The translations under genes were made by a program, and so were the position numbers. Positions 1-12,200 of a stretch of DNA of 64,000 bases are shown here, in pieces. The stretch's first letter is position 1; each line of letters begins with the position of its first letter. A model generated the notes under the pieces. The model saw nothing but the letters and a program-made list of their open reading frames with translations. It was not told the origin of the DNA and did no database searches. The stretch lies in assembly GCA_944474755.1 (NCBI GenBank), contig OX104123.1, positions 61,373,898 to 61,437,897 of the forward strand, read 5' to 3'. This stretch comes from Limnoperna fortunei (lineage: Eukaryota > Mollusca > Bivalvia > Mytilida > Modiolidae).

Positions 1-1634
1 TTTGACTATTTTGCGAAGGGAGATAATTTTTGTGTATTTTAGACAAAAATTACCCCCCTTAGCAAAAATTGCATGTTTTTTGACATAGTTTTTTATACAG
101 TGCAAAAACTAACTCAGAAACCCCCTTTTTTCTTTGTAGTATTTTGAAGCACTTTAAAGGACTATAATATCAAAAATGTACAAAATTTTATTGACAAGTT
201 TTTTGTAAAGAAGCATTTTTCCTTTAAAAATAAAGCCAATTCCTTAACATTTCAATGTAAATTTGTCCATCTTTGAAGCAATTTATTTCCAAAACGAAAT
301 CAGAACCATATGATTTTTAAGTTAAATATTCAAGTATACCTGATGGCGAATACATTGACAAATTTTGAAGAAAATTTATTGGAGGAAAAAATTGACCCTA
401 CATGCATGTACCTCCTTAAATGCTTCAAGAAAGATAACTCCCACAAGCAGCCATCTGACAACTTTGACCCATGGGGACTTTTGTAGAACTTGATGAGCTG
501 AATATTTTAGCAATTTAAAGTTTTTCTCTATCTACTATCGTTCTCAAGTTACAGGCAAAAAAACGACAAAAATCCCTTTATTTGACCGTTTAAGAGAGAT
601 AACTCCTAGAAGGAGTCATCCGACAACTTGGACCCTATGGAGACTTTTGTAGAGCTAATTGAGCTGAACATTTCAGCAATTGAAAATTTTTCTCTATCTA
701 CTGACGTTCTCAAGTTAATGGCAAAAAATGACAAAAATCGCCATTTTTGACGATTTAAGAGAGATAACTCCTACAAGGAGTCGTCTGACAACTTCCTCCC
801 AATGTAGACTTTTGTAGAGCTTTTCATTCCAAACAAGGATGGTGACTTCAGATTTCTCCTATCTGTTATAGTTTTTAAGTTATAATGCTTTGAAAGTGGT
901 CATACCCTTATGTTCTATTTTTAGAAATAGCCGCCATGTTATTCATAGGATCAAAAATTCGAACGATAGTTTTGTAAAGAACACCCTAAGGAACAACCGC
1001 ACCAAGTTTGGTTGCAATTGGCTGAGCAGTTTCAGAGGAGAAGATTTTTGAAAAGTTGGGTATTACAACAGTAAAAATGGTAAATTTTGACGTTCCAAGG
1101 GGAATAACTCCTAAAAGGAATTGTCCTACAACTTTGACCCTGTTGCAGCTTATGTTGCTCTTGATGTGCTTAACAATATGCAATTAACATTTCTCAAATA
1201 TCTATTATAGTTTTCAAGATATTGAGCTTTAAAAGTGCAAAATTTGGGAAAAATCAGAAAAAATCAAGAAAAGGGCAATAACTCCTACATGGGTGGTTGG
1301 ATCTTCTTCAAAATTTCAGGGCAGGTAGATCTTGAGGTGCTGATCACTTTTGCCCAATGCCAAAATTTTGATATATGTGATCGTTTTTGAGTTATTTACA
1401 AAAAACTGCTATTTACCCCTATGTTCTATTTTTAGCCATGGCGGCCATGTTTTTTTAAGAATCAAAAATCCGAACGATAGTTTTGTAGCACCCATGCCAA
1501 TAAACAACTGTACCAAGTTTGGTTGCAGTTGGACTTATGGTGTCAGAGGAGTTAACGTTTGAAAAAGTTTACAGACGACGGACGCCAAGTGATGGCAATA
1601 GCTCACATGACCCTTCGGGTCAGGTGAGCTAATA
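1..1634 (-). repeat. Interspersed repeat with GGTGAGCT hairpin end
   Basis: The block contains direct repeats of about 165 bp; the phrase GATAACTCC recurs near 432, 598 and 762, and again near 1101. It ends in a small hairpin built on GACCCTTCGGGTC followed by AGGTGAGCTAATAAAA (to about 1634). The same terminal sequence and the ACGGACGCCAAGTGATGGCAATAGC phrase recur, in opposite orientation, at 25646, 31094 and 32156. Short ORFs inside it look like noise. No transposase is visible, so this is probably a non-autonomous element. Confidence 0.65.
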
Positions 1635-1704
1635 AAAACTAGAAAAAACTGTGAGTTGTAAATACCCCCCTTTTCCCTTGGTATCTTATAGCTAAGTCCT
1701 TGTT

Positions 1705-2100
1705 TTGCTATGGGAATACTACATTATGTCACAAAGATTGTGTGAAAATTTCATGGAAATCAATCAAAGGATTTAGGAGGACTTGCGGATAAGAGATGGG
1801 TACCCCTTGTCATCTAATGGCTAAGCCATTGTTTTGCTAAGGGAAACCCCAAAAATCAGGCAGATCAAATTTAAAAAAAAAAGGTGCACATCTACATTAT
1901 GTCACAATGATTGTGTGAAAATTTCATGAAAATCCATGAAGGTGTTTAGGAGGAGTTGCGGATAAGAGATGGGTACTCCTTGGCATAACGAAAGGATGGA
2001 AGGACGGACGGACAACCTGACGGACTGACTGACACCCCTATCACTACATACCCCCCCCCCCCACTTTTTAAGCGGGAGTATAAAAAAAGAATATGAAAGA
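1705..2100 (-). repeat. Interspersed repeat of the TATACCCCC/CCGTCC type
   Basis: Contains the phrases TGTGTGAAAATTTCATG and GGATAAGAGATGGGTAC, and ends in a run of C followed by ACTTTTTAAGCGGGAGTATA. The same words occur in inverse orientation at 33660-34390, near 8465-8610, and at 63000-63420. Confidence 0.6.
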
Positions 2101-2149
2101 TCAGACAAAAAATAAAAAAAGTTTTTTGGGTGTGGCCCATCTTTGCTCC

Positions 2150-2515
2150 CCCATAGCAAAGTTACGGTGCAATATATATCAAAACCATTGACACATTTAG
2201 TAGACAGAATTTAATGAGGAATTCAATAAAAAAAAATCAAAATTGAATGAATAATAAACATCCTACAGCAGATTTGTCAAAACACCTGTTCTAGCCCCTT
2301 TTGGCCCCTTTTTCTAAAATGGTAGGGGCTACAAACCCCAAATGCAATATCAACCTGCCTTTAGTGACTACAAACATCATATCAAAATTTTATAAAAATT
2401 GGTCTATGTTTACTCAAGTTATGGCACAGAAACCAAATGTCTACGGACGACCACATCAGTGCTCACCATAACATAATATGATCGCAAAATTTTGCCATCA
2501 TATAAAAACTGTGAC
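2150..2515. repeat. Repeat remnant with CGCAAAATTTTGCC hairpin end
   Basis: The end (about 2420-2510) reads CATAACATAATATGATCGCAAAATTTTGCCATCATATAAAAA, described here as a small hairpin. A related end closes a copy at 41041-41206, where the hairpin is built on CGCAAAAATTTTGCG. No coding signal is seen. Confidence 0.45.
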
Positions 2516-2854
2516 AATGGTCAATTTAACCTTGGTTTTATCACTAAGCATCACAGTATCAAATGTGTTGGTTCTGTGTGATGATACATCATTAAATCAA
2601 TTTATAATTGAAGAGTTGTGTCGGATTTAGAATGGATACATTTGATGTTTTTACAACAGTCGGTACTTGCTTCTTAGCTAGCTTTCAGTAACTGCAAGTG
2701 TTCTCCAGAGGGCTCCTCTACGTCTAGTGTTTTTATTGCTGTCTTTGTTTCTAGGTGTTCTATGGATGAATTAAACTTTTACTGATTTGATTTTTACTGT
2801 GGGTTTTACTTGTGGTTTGATAGAGATTATTATAGGGGGAAGGTTGGGCCCCAA

Positions 2855-3180
2855 CAAACTAGTTTAACCCCGCCACATTCACATGTGCCTGTCCTAAGCC
2901 AGGAATCTCTACCTTACTTATGTTTGCAGTTGTCTTTTGTTTGTTCATTGTTCTATGTCCAGAAGAGGGTCTTGGGTTGGTTATTCTGAGATTGGTTCGA
3001 ATCATATGCATATGTATTTTGTCCTTGGGCCAATGTAAGACGACGAGCAATGCCTAAGGGCTTGTTGAAGACTGCTGGTCGTTTTCCGTTGAGAATTTTA
3101 AATTACTGCGTGTTTATGGGGTTTGTGTCACATACACTTATTCCACATCTCATTATTATCTTAGTCTATTTGATGATTAA
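2855..3180 (+). repeat. Interspersed repeat, inverted copy near 35640-35910
   Basis: Includes GTGCCTGTCCTAAGCCAG and AAGACTGCTGG, and ends in CACTTATTCCACATCTCAT. Matching words occur as reverse complement near 35640-35905. The 63-codon ORF here is inside the repeat and is not supported as a gene. Confidence 0.5.
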
Positions 3181-4080
3181 TGAGAAATAAATCCTATAAG
3201 GAATTGTTCCACTACTGGTTTGACCCTATGTTCTATGTTTAGCAACGGTGGCTAATGTTGGTTGTCCGTGTACAAAAATTTCACAATCTTGGTAAAAGAC
3301 ATCCTAAGGATCAAGTGTACAAAGTTTGAAAGTACATGTAATCCCTTTAGTGGTTTCAGAGAAGAAGATTTTTAAAAATCAGTTAAAATTGATTATTGAA
3401 AAACAGATAAAGGGGAAAACTCTTAAACGGTTGATCTGACAATTTAGACCCTGCAATCACTTTTTTAGATCTCAATGAACTGAATTTTTTATTTAGTATA
3501 TTTAAATGTCCCTACAAACAAAGATTTTCACAAATTTAAGAGAATGCATGATTTTGAGTACTTTTTATTTATGATCAATAGGGAAAATCAATTTTTCTGA
3601 AAATAAGAAAATTTACTATATAGATTTTTTTCAAAGTCGTTTCTACAAAAATTCTGATGGTGCTTTAATTTTTATTATTGAGATTTAAAGAACCATTCTA
3701 GCGCTAACTGTGGCCAAAATTTAAGAAAATTCTATGGATAAAGTTTTATACACCCAATCTACCTTAAACTGCAAATCGTATGGTTAGTATATTTTTAAGG
3801 AAACAAGTGCCTGTGTTTAAAGTTGCATAAAAAATCAAAATAAAAAAAGGAACCTCAAGAGCTATGTTTTCACAGCTACTAAATGAATGAATGAATAAAT
3901 TTCACAGTCAAACTGTCATGACTGACATTTTAAAAGGTGAAACGATATTGAAGGTTGAAGATTAATGTCTAAAGGCAACGATCTAAGTCAAAAGGGCCTG
4001 AATTGTAGCTTTTGGTTGCATAAAAAAATCCAAATTGAAAAAAAGCAACCTCAAGCGCTATGTTTTTGCAGCTACTGTTT
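3181..4080. other. No gene seen
   Basis: AT-rich non-coding sequence with degenerate copies of the AGAAGATTTTTAAAAA repeat phrase. I see no ORF, RNA gene or clear inverted repeat. Confidence 0.5.
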
Positions 4081-4197
4081 GATACTTTAAGTTTGATGAT
4101 CTGTCCTGCTTGGCCTTTTATTGTTGGTCAACTGATGACATTTGTGATACTGTCCTGGTATTGGTAATTTCAGATTTATTTTAGGACTACATATTAC

Positions 4198-4865
4198 CTC
4201 AATCTTTTCAACAGGAACGTCTAGTTTGGATGAAAGAGCTGATATTTTATCTTTGTCTTTCAAGGACTTCATTCCGCTCTGCCAAGCATCTTCAAAGGCA
4301 GCTACTGTCTCTTCTGTATACGATTCTCTATTTCTTTTCTATGAAAGGAACGACCATACCATATAAACGTAATATTTACCCCATTTTTGTTTGAAATCTT
4401 GACAGAACAATAATTTACAAAGTTTCCCGCATTAAGTAACGTCCCTTGAAAATGTAAGGCTAAAGACCAACAACTTGCACTGTACTGGTTTCGGGTTTCC
4501 AATATTTTATTTATTGGTGGACACCGGTATTTTGTTACTTTTATAAACATGATAATGCTTTCAGTAACAGGAAATCGTTTTTATTGTTCAAGGTGTACAT
4601 TTTTGACACTCTGAAAAAAATTCACCTTTAATACTCTCTTTGCCGTATAATATACAAAACTTAATCCAATTCAAACTTTAAAAGTGCAAAGAAATAATAA
4701 CAAATGGAATCGTATTTATATTAAACTCGATCTTTGGTATCCTACCATGCCTCCCAGTCGAAGGACTGTCAGAAGCCGTACAATTTTATTAAAAAAATAC
4801 ATGTACATTTAACTTATACTTCATTTTATTTAAGATAAACTTACAACATCAGCAACAGGTTCCAT
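4198..4865 (-). CDS. Homeodomain-like helix-turn-helix gene, 5' part (two coding exons)
   Basis: On the minus strand an ATG at 4865 opens a 7-codon exon (MEPVADV) that ends at a GTAAGT donor (4844). An acceptor (TTTCATAG) at 4340-4339 opens a 47-codon exon, 4338 to 4198, ending at a GTAATA donor; both junctions are phase 0. The second exon starts KRNRESYTEET and includes AFEDAWQSGMKSL and LSSKLDVPVEKIE. The spacing and the final phrase resemble helices 1 and 2 of a homeodomain, where a third helix with WFxNRR would follow in the next exon. I could not find that third helix to the left, so the gene is 3'-incomplete here or continues outside the window. The homeodomain reading is inference from pattern only; the exon itself is better supported than the name. 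Confidence 0.55.
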
Positions 4866-4958
4866 TTTTATCCTTGGTAATTTATTGAAAAGTGAATCAA
4901 AGATTATAATAAAAGTCAAATATGAAAAAAACTATCAAATTATTACTCATATATCAAT

Positions 4959-5024
4959 ATGGCGTCCAAAAGCAGCGTGGATGCTGTGTTATCAGTATTA
5001 TCGGATTTACACGATGCCGCCTGA
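4959..5024 (+). CDS. Short ORF, possible divergent leader peptide or first exon
   Basis: ATG at 4959 opens 21 codons (MASKSSVDAVLSVLSDLHDAA in two pieces: MASKSSVDAV, LSVLSDLHDAA) before a TGA. It lies only 93 bp from the minus-strand ATG at 4865, a layout that could be a bidirectional promoter. Amino-acid content looks protein-like, but there is no downstream exon that I can join to it. Confidence 0.25.
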   Translation: MASKSSVDAVLSVLSDLHDAA

Positions 5025-5674
5025 CTTTCCGAAGACACCCGAAAACCATGTTAATATACAAGTAGCTAATAGCGTACTGTGGCATACTGTGCAGTCTATA
5101 CGGTATACTTTGTTAATATTTGAAGAAGACTAACAGCACTAATAATTTTCTTCGTCTAGAAGCAAATAAGTATAGGATAGGGTGGTTTCAGTTTGTTTCC
5201 ATTCATCAATTAATCGCACCGATCAGACCGAGTTAGATTTTTTAATACTTAGTAAGGCATGAAAAATGATCATTTTCATACTTACTCAAATTGACATAAA
5301 TAATACTTCCAGCAAAAACATCCGTATGCTGAGGTCGTTATTTGGAACGATATCGTCACTTCCGTTGCCATGACAAATCTAAATAACAAAATGGCGGTAC
5401 GAACGAGAATACGCGATTTCGTATAGATTGCATAGTTTTAAATTACGAAAATCTTTTTTTAGATAGAGCACAGGCCTCGACATCTTTCCCACAGTAGAAA
5501 GATATAGCTGCGTTTCTTCCTTGTGATTTATGTCAAGTTTTGTCGATAGCTGTGCTGTGCTCATATATAATTGAATGAGAAGTATGCACAAATTACCTAA
5601 AATGCAAGAATTTCGTCAAATTGAGATACACGAAGTAGATTTTCACTAGTATACGACCCGTAAGAAAAATATGA

Positions 5675-6100
5675 GTGGCCGTTCATGTCATTGGCGCTAC
5701 ATAATCACGCGTAATACAAAATTCACGCGTGATTTTTAAAAAATGACGCGTAAAAAGTCGTTTTTCACGCGTGAATTGTGCATATTTACGCGTGAATTTT
5801 TGAAAGTCACGCGTCAATAGCAATTACGCGTAATTGTTAACTACATTACGCGTGAGTTTTATTAGACTCACGCGTAATTTTTCATCGTATAGGTGGCCGT
5901 TCATGTCATTGGCGCGGCATTATCACGCGTAATACGAAATTCACGCGTAATTTCTTAAAAATTACGCGTAATATATCGTTTTTCACGCGTGAATTATGCT
6001 TATTTACGCGTGAATATGTAAAAATCACGCGTCAATAGCAATTCCGCGTAATTGTTAACTAAAGTACGCGTGAGTTTTATTAATATTACGCGTAGTTCAA
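5675..6100 (+). repeat. ACGCGT array, two tandem units of about 218 bp
   Basis: Two units each begin with GTGGCCGTTCATGTCATTGG (5675 and 5893). Each holds about nine ACGCGT hexamers (one mutated to CCGCGT) roughly 20-25 bp apart, most inside palindromic contexts such as TTCACGCGTGAA or AATTACGCGTAATT. The array ends about 90 bp upstream of the first ATG of the HECT gene. The reverse-complement array is at 43035-43490. ACGCGT matches the yeast MluI cell-cycle box, but no function is implied by that alone. Confidence 0.85.
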
Positions 6101-6192
6101 CAATTTGCAATTACCCAATGAAAATATGTTTTACAAAATTAGTTTATTGCTTCCAAGAGGAGATAATCAGGTTTTTGCGCGAACCGGTGAAC

Positions 6193-6290
6193 ATGGCTGC
6201 TGCATTGCACACCTTGATTAGAAGGGCTCAAATGCTCGACACAAGAGCTGCAAGTTCTGTCACAGAGGATGAAGAGGATTTTGTCTCTGG
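6193..6290 (+). CDS. HECT gene exon 1
   Basis: Starts MAAALHTLIRR, ends in DEEDFVS plus two bases of a glycine codon; donor GTAAAT at 6291. The frame is open upstream to 6052, but that stretch runs into the ACGCGT array, so the ATG at 6193 (context AACATGG) is preferred. Confidence 0.7.
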
Positions 6291-9200
6291 GTAAATAACA
6301 CATGTCACTGTTCCACGACAATTAAAAATCGATCTCATTGGCTTTTGCCATACATAAAAAACTCTTACTACTACAGAGTGTCTGTAGTAGTCTGGAGAAT
6401 GCAAAAATCAGATAACAGTCTAGAAACTGAGAAACAGACTGGATCAGGTTGGAGAAGATCCCAGAAATCGGGTATATTTTATGCTTGAAATCAAGGATAG
6501 GAGACTTTCAAGTTGATTTAAGATCCATCAGTACCTTTCGTTTTAAATGGCCTTATTTTCGACCAATATATATGTTAGTCTATGCACAGCATAAACTGCA
6601 CATAAAATTTTAAATGAAGTGTAGCTGGACCTTGCTTGCTTCATACAATGTATATATGTATATTTTGGCACATTTTCCACAAATAACCAAAGGTCAATAC
6701 AAGTTTGCTATGAATTCATTTGCATAGAAGAGCCATGGATATATATTTAAATGGATTTGCAACTTGTGTAATGGCCAGTTTATCGGCAAAAATATCACGC
6801 GAGACTGGATGAGAATGACATACCACTTCTTTTATTTTTAATACTACTTTTTTTTCCTTTTCAGTGTAACTTGTCCAAATAAATTTAGTGAAACAGACAA
6901 AAGATACGAAAATGTCTGTATGAAAGTTTTATTTAATTTCATAAAGAAATAAACTTTTGGTGACGATTTAAAGTGAAAATTTTACAAAAATTGTTATCTA
7001 ATCTTACGTTTTCAAAAAAATGGTTTCCAATTTTTATTCTTTATACTTGATTTTATTTGAAATAAAACCTAAATGAAATTGGCATGTTTAGAAAGCCAAA
7101 TTAACGGAGAATGTGTGTATCAAAGTTTTGTGGAAAAAACTTAAATAGTTTTCGAATAATGTTGATTTGAAGTTAATTTTCATTATTAACAAAACAGACC
7201 CAAAATATCGTTTTGATCTGTGAGGTTTCATGAGAATTCGTCACGTTTCGAATCCATTCAATATACATCCATGGAAGAGCTTACACTGTATGACAATATT
7301 CAGAAATTATTTTTTATTAAGGCAGTGTCACCCTGTCCCCTTTTGACAGATTCAGAGGGCGAGTCAGGATCTTGTACAAATTCATGAATTTTTTTTGGAA
7401 AAAAATTTATTTTTAATACATGTAATAGAAATTAAATCACAAATTTTAATAATTCGAATAAAACTCAAAAACTATAAACAATACAGTTCCGAAATATAGA
7501 GGACCATTTCGTAATTGACTTTATTAACCAATGACTTAAAATACAGTGTTAAATGTCCATTTAATATTGTGACAAGGTTTTAACACCTGACATTTATACA
7601 GGGCATGCCCTCTTAAAATTTATACAGGGCATTAAATGTTCAATCGGGAATGATATATTTTAAGTCATTAGGTTAATAAAGGTGTCATGAAATGGATGTT
7701 TCCATACAAACCCTGTATTATGTCCTCGACAGTTGTATTGGGTCTCGATCAGCTGCATAGGCCCTCGGCGATGCCTCGGGCCTATACAGCTAACCTCGAC
7801 CCAATACAACTGCCTTGGACATAATACAGGCTTTGTATGAAAATACCCATTTAATAACACTATAGAAATATTTTTATTTTATCAGTTTTAGACATTTTCG
7901 CCAGAACAGAAGTAGTAGTTCTTCTCAGTCCAGAAATAAGAAGTTCAAGCCGTTATACACCATCAGTCTTGTTTGCCTTGACGGACCTAATTATAATAAG
8001 GTGCACCCAGGAATTATTAGAAAAATGAACCTTAAAAATCTAGGTAAGTATTTTCTCATTTAATAATCATGATAATTCTAGTATTAAATATTGGGTTGAC
8101 TTTTTTATATCAAATTAATATACATGAATGAGTCATGTATTATTATGTAGTAAACATACTCTGTCATTTAACCATTCTCTAATTTAAATAATTATTAAAT
8201 TTCTCTTTGTTGTAAATTTTGTTTATACATGTTCTGTGATGACTGATGATTGTTTTGAGCTGCCTTGAAACATGATGTACATGATAAAAAAAATTCTGGG
8301 CAATAAAATATAAGTTCACCTTGGGACTACCTTATGCCCCTTAAACATCAAACAATTAACTAATTAGTTAATTGTTTGATGTTTACTGACTGACATTTTA
8401 AAATGTAGGTACATTGTACAGTCAAAGATTATTGGTTGTATTATTTTCCCTTGTAAAACTTATTTCCCATCTCTTATCTGCAACTCCTTCTAGACCCATT
8501 GATGAATTTTTATGAAACTTTCACACAATCTTTGTGACATGATGTAGATGTGTATCTCTTATTATTCGCAACTCCTCCTAGCACCTTAATGAATTTTTAT
8601 GAAACTTTCAGTGAATACAATACATGAAAGTGACTTATTTTTGTAATAGACATATGGACATTATGGAATACGTGTTTACAATTTTTAATTAAGGAGGCTC
8701 TCAGGCCTTTTGTGCATCTTTTTGCGCAGCGGTATTTGATTGGTAAATTTATTTAATACCTGGAGCTCCGTCAGTGAATTCAATAATAGTCTAACTTACA
8801 GATGAAAATAATGAAATTTGCTACTATATTTCAATAATAATGAAAAAAAATATTGCTTCATAAAACTTAGGTCTTTTAAATTATTGATTCTATAAAGTTA
8901 TTGAAAAGTATTTATTTCCATTTCAAGAGTAATAACTACACTTCCAATACACACGTAAACAAAGCGTGATGATATAATCATGAAATGACGAGATGTGTAA
9001 ACAACATTTTTAGATTCCCAATTTGAAAACATGTACAGTTTACTTGTGATTTATGATTTCGGTTGTTCCTTTGTGGGGTTTTATGCACAACTTAAAAAGG
9101 ACGACGTCAATCAAGTTACAAGTAATGTGGACACTGTAAATGTGGTAAGACGAATTTTCACATGCATCAAGAAAACATGCGAACCAGGTACATGTATATA

Positions 9201-12200
9201 CGGAGCAGGTAAACAAATGATGTTTCGCAGTTCTGTAGAACTTTTCACAAACTTGATAAATGTGTATTGAATAATTTTAATTTGTGACATTCCTGTCCAT
9301 TGCATATCTGACACACGTCATGCCATATATTATATTTATCATACATGTACCAGTACATGTTTGAATAAAATTACATTGATTTGTTTTGTTCTGTTTTTTC
9401 CTTCCTTTTTTATACATTAATAAAGAAAGTCTCCTTTTAATAATATCATATGATAGATAATGCATAAATACCAAAGCAGGTATAAATGGTTTATTTGGAT
9501 GTGCTATACATGTATTTTGATATTTCAAGAAGTAACCTCTCATCAGTAGCATTTGAAAAAAAACATTGGAAGGTCAAAAACCAAAACTATTAAAAACTAC
9601 AAGTACTCAAAATCAAAGCATTTGAACAAGAAAGCCAAACCAGCATCGAGTGTATGACAAGGAGAGAAACCTGCCTGGATGCTTTAATTCAGGTTGTACA
9701 TGCTACATTTTTGCTAGCTGTTAATACCCTATGGTTTGTGAACCGCTTTGAGACGACTTAGGCCAAGAAAAAAAAATTGTGTGTTTGAAAAGTCAGGTAG
9801 GGTAGGTAGGATTTTTTTTAAATTTCTTTTTTACATTGGAGTAATGAGGGTATCTTTGTGGCTTTAACGGTGCCTGTTGTAAAATAGGCAAAAAACTGTA
9901 GGGTAGGCATAAAATTGTAGGTAGGGTCGGGTTACCCTAAACACACAATTTTTTTTTAGGCCTTACATGTAAATGTTGTGAAAAGCAGTGTATAAAAACC
10001 ACAAACTATTATTATTATTATAGTACCCATTTCCTCTATTTCATGTATTTCAAGTACATTGTATCCAACATGTTGAAATCATTTTTTTTCTTAAAAATAT
10101 TTTATTAGATTTAAAAAAAAATAACAACTGTTTATTTTTCCCGTGATACAAATTACAATGTACATGTGATATGTGACTGGCGATAATTTTAGCACACGTT
10201 TTCTTAGTAGTACATTTGTAAATGAAATATAAGCATATTGATATCTGACACATGAAATAATGCATTATCTTCAAGAATATAATTGTAGCTGTCATGAAAA
10301 ATAAATAAACCTTGCACTAACCTCATTTTTATTCAGGGACACAGTTGTTTTTCCCTCCAAACAGCAGCGACAACATATTAACTGTTAGGTGTGAGCAAAG
10401 CTGGGGTCATCATTTTATAAAATTTTTCACCACTGACAATAATCTTTTTAGGCAAAAGAAATATAAAAATTAGTAGACAAGCCAGTTTTAGCACGTTACT
10501 GGACAAAATTCAAGAAGAATATAGAATCAGCTGTGGTTTCACACTAAAAAAAGCAGTGAAAGATAGAGGCGTGGAATATAAATTGATTGCATTGACTGCA
10601 CAGAGTGTCCATGCATTAAAGGTGGAATGTGGGCGATCAAAAGTTTACATTGTTCCTGAGGAAGAGGTAATTATTCAATCAATAAATACATTTTGATATT
10701 TTTCTCCATATGCTTGATGTATTTTTCATTGTTGCATATTAATACTTTTTGAAATTGAATGGGTAATTGAGGGAAACAGTTAAATTATTTTCCTGAGGTT
10801 AGGTGCAACTGAAGTTGAAGGCAATAGTTGTGCCAGAGGGAGAATAATTTAACTGTTTACCAATTTAATACCCAGTCAGTATTTTATTATACCAAAAGAA
10901 ACAACAGAAAAAAATTAGCTTTTATACAAACACACAAAATAAAGACCAATTTCAAATCTACTATAAGAGTCTTTCTTTGCTAAGATGCAACATAAACTGT
11001 GACATTGATGCAACATCTTAAAGTATTTAAAAATACTAATTGAAGGAGTTAAAACTATGCTAAAATCATTTTACTTTCAACAAATTGTAAGGAAAAGATA
11101 ATGTTTCTGTTGAAAATATATATTTTTTGCAAATAAATAGGGGTACTATGACGAACATGGACAGACATTTTTGTGAATAAATGAAACAGTTAACTTTCTA
11201 TTGCCTAGTTTGATTTATACTATCAATTATTGTCACTTCTTGTTAGCAAAACATGAAGCAGTTTTTTTCTAGATAATATATGTAACCAATTTTATGTGTT
11301 TTTTTTTAAATGTTGGACGAACATGGACAGACACCAATGTTAAGTTTGACTACATTTTGTTAGAATTAATAAATTTACTTTATTGATAATATGTTCTCTT
11401 AGTTATTTTGAGCACATAATTCATATAATTTAAACAAAAATAATTGTTTATTAAAATATACTGATGAAATAAAGTTTACAAAAATATGCTGGACTAACAC
11501 TGTACAGATCTTTAATTGACTAGTGTTGGGACTAACAAGACAGAAATGTATTGTTCTTATTTAATATATAAAATAGAAGAATTCCTATGAAACAAAAGAT
11601 AATTATGATTATTAGTTTTCATATGCTCATTTTAAAAATTAATTGTGGGTCTGTTAATTACAGAACTTAAAATTACAGTGTAATCATGCCCTGTCCGTCC
11701 AATATGGCGGTTGGACAAACATGGACAGACATCAAGTAAAACATCAATAAATTTGTTATTTTTACAAAATGATCCCAGTTATCTATTAAATTTACATTGT
11801 ATCTTGCATTATAAACTTACAAAGTTTATTTAGAACATTATATCTTCAACAAAAAATACAAAGAAATTGCGAAATAGGACAAGTGTCGGACGAACACTGG
11901 ACAGACATGAAATAATATGAGGTTGGACAAACAGTGGACAGAAATAATTGATATAATTTGATGCTTTAAGATAATAAAGTAAGTAATTTGTGAATGATAA
12001 GTATTTCCTTTTCACTCAAGATTGGTTTTTAAGTAAAAATGAATGGTGAAGAATAAGTCATGGTCTGTAAAATAAGTTTATTTGAATTGTGTGTTGGACA
12101 AACATGGACAGAATTTTTGCAATAAATAATTGCTTTAGGATTACAAAAATATTAAAGTAATGGTTAAAATAAAAAGCTTGAACAATCTTATGCTTGAAAA

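Noticed and set aside
5675..6100. CRISPR-like array
   Set aside because: Repeats are short palindromes with spacers that are themselves repeated between units, and the setting is a eukaryotic intron-rich genome.
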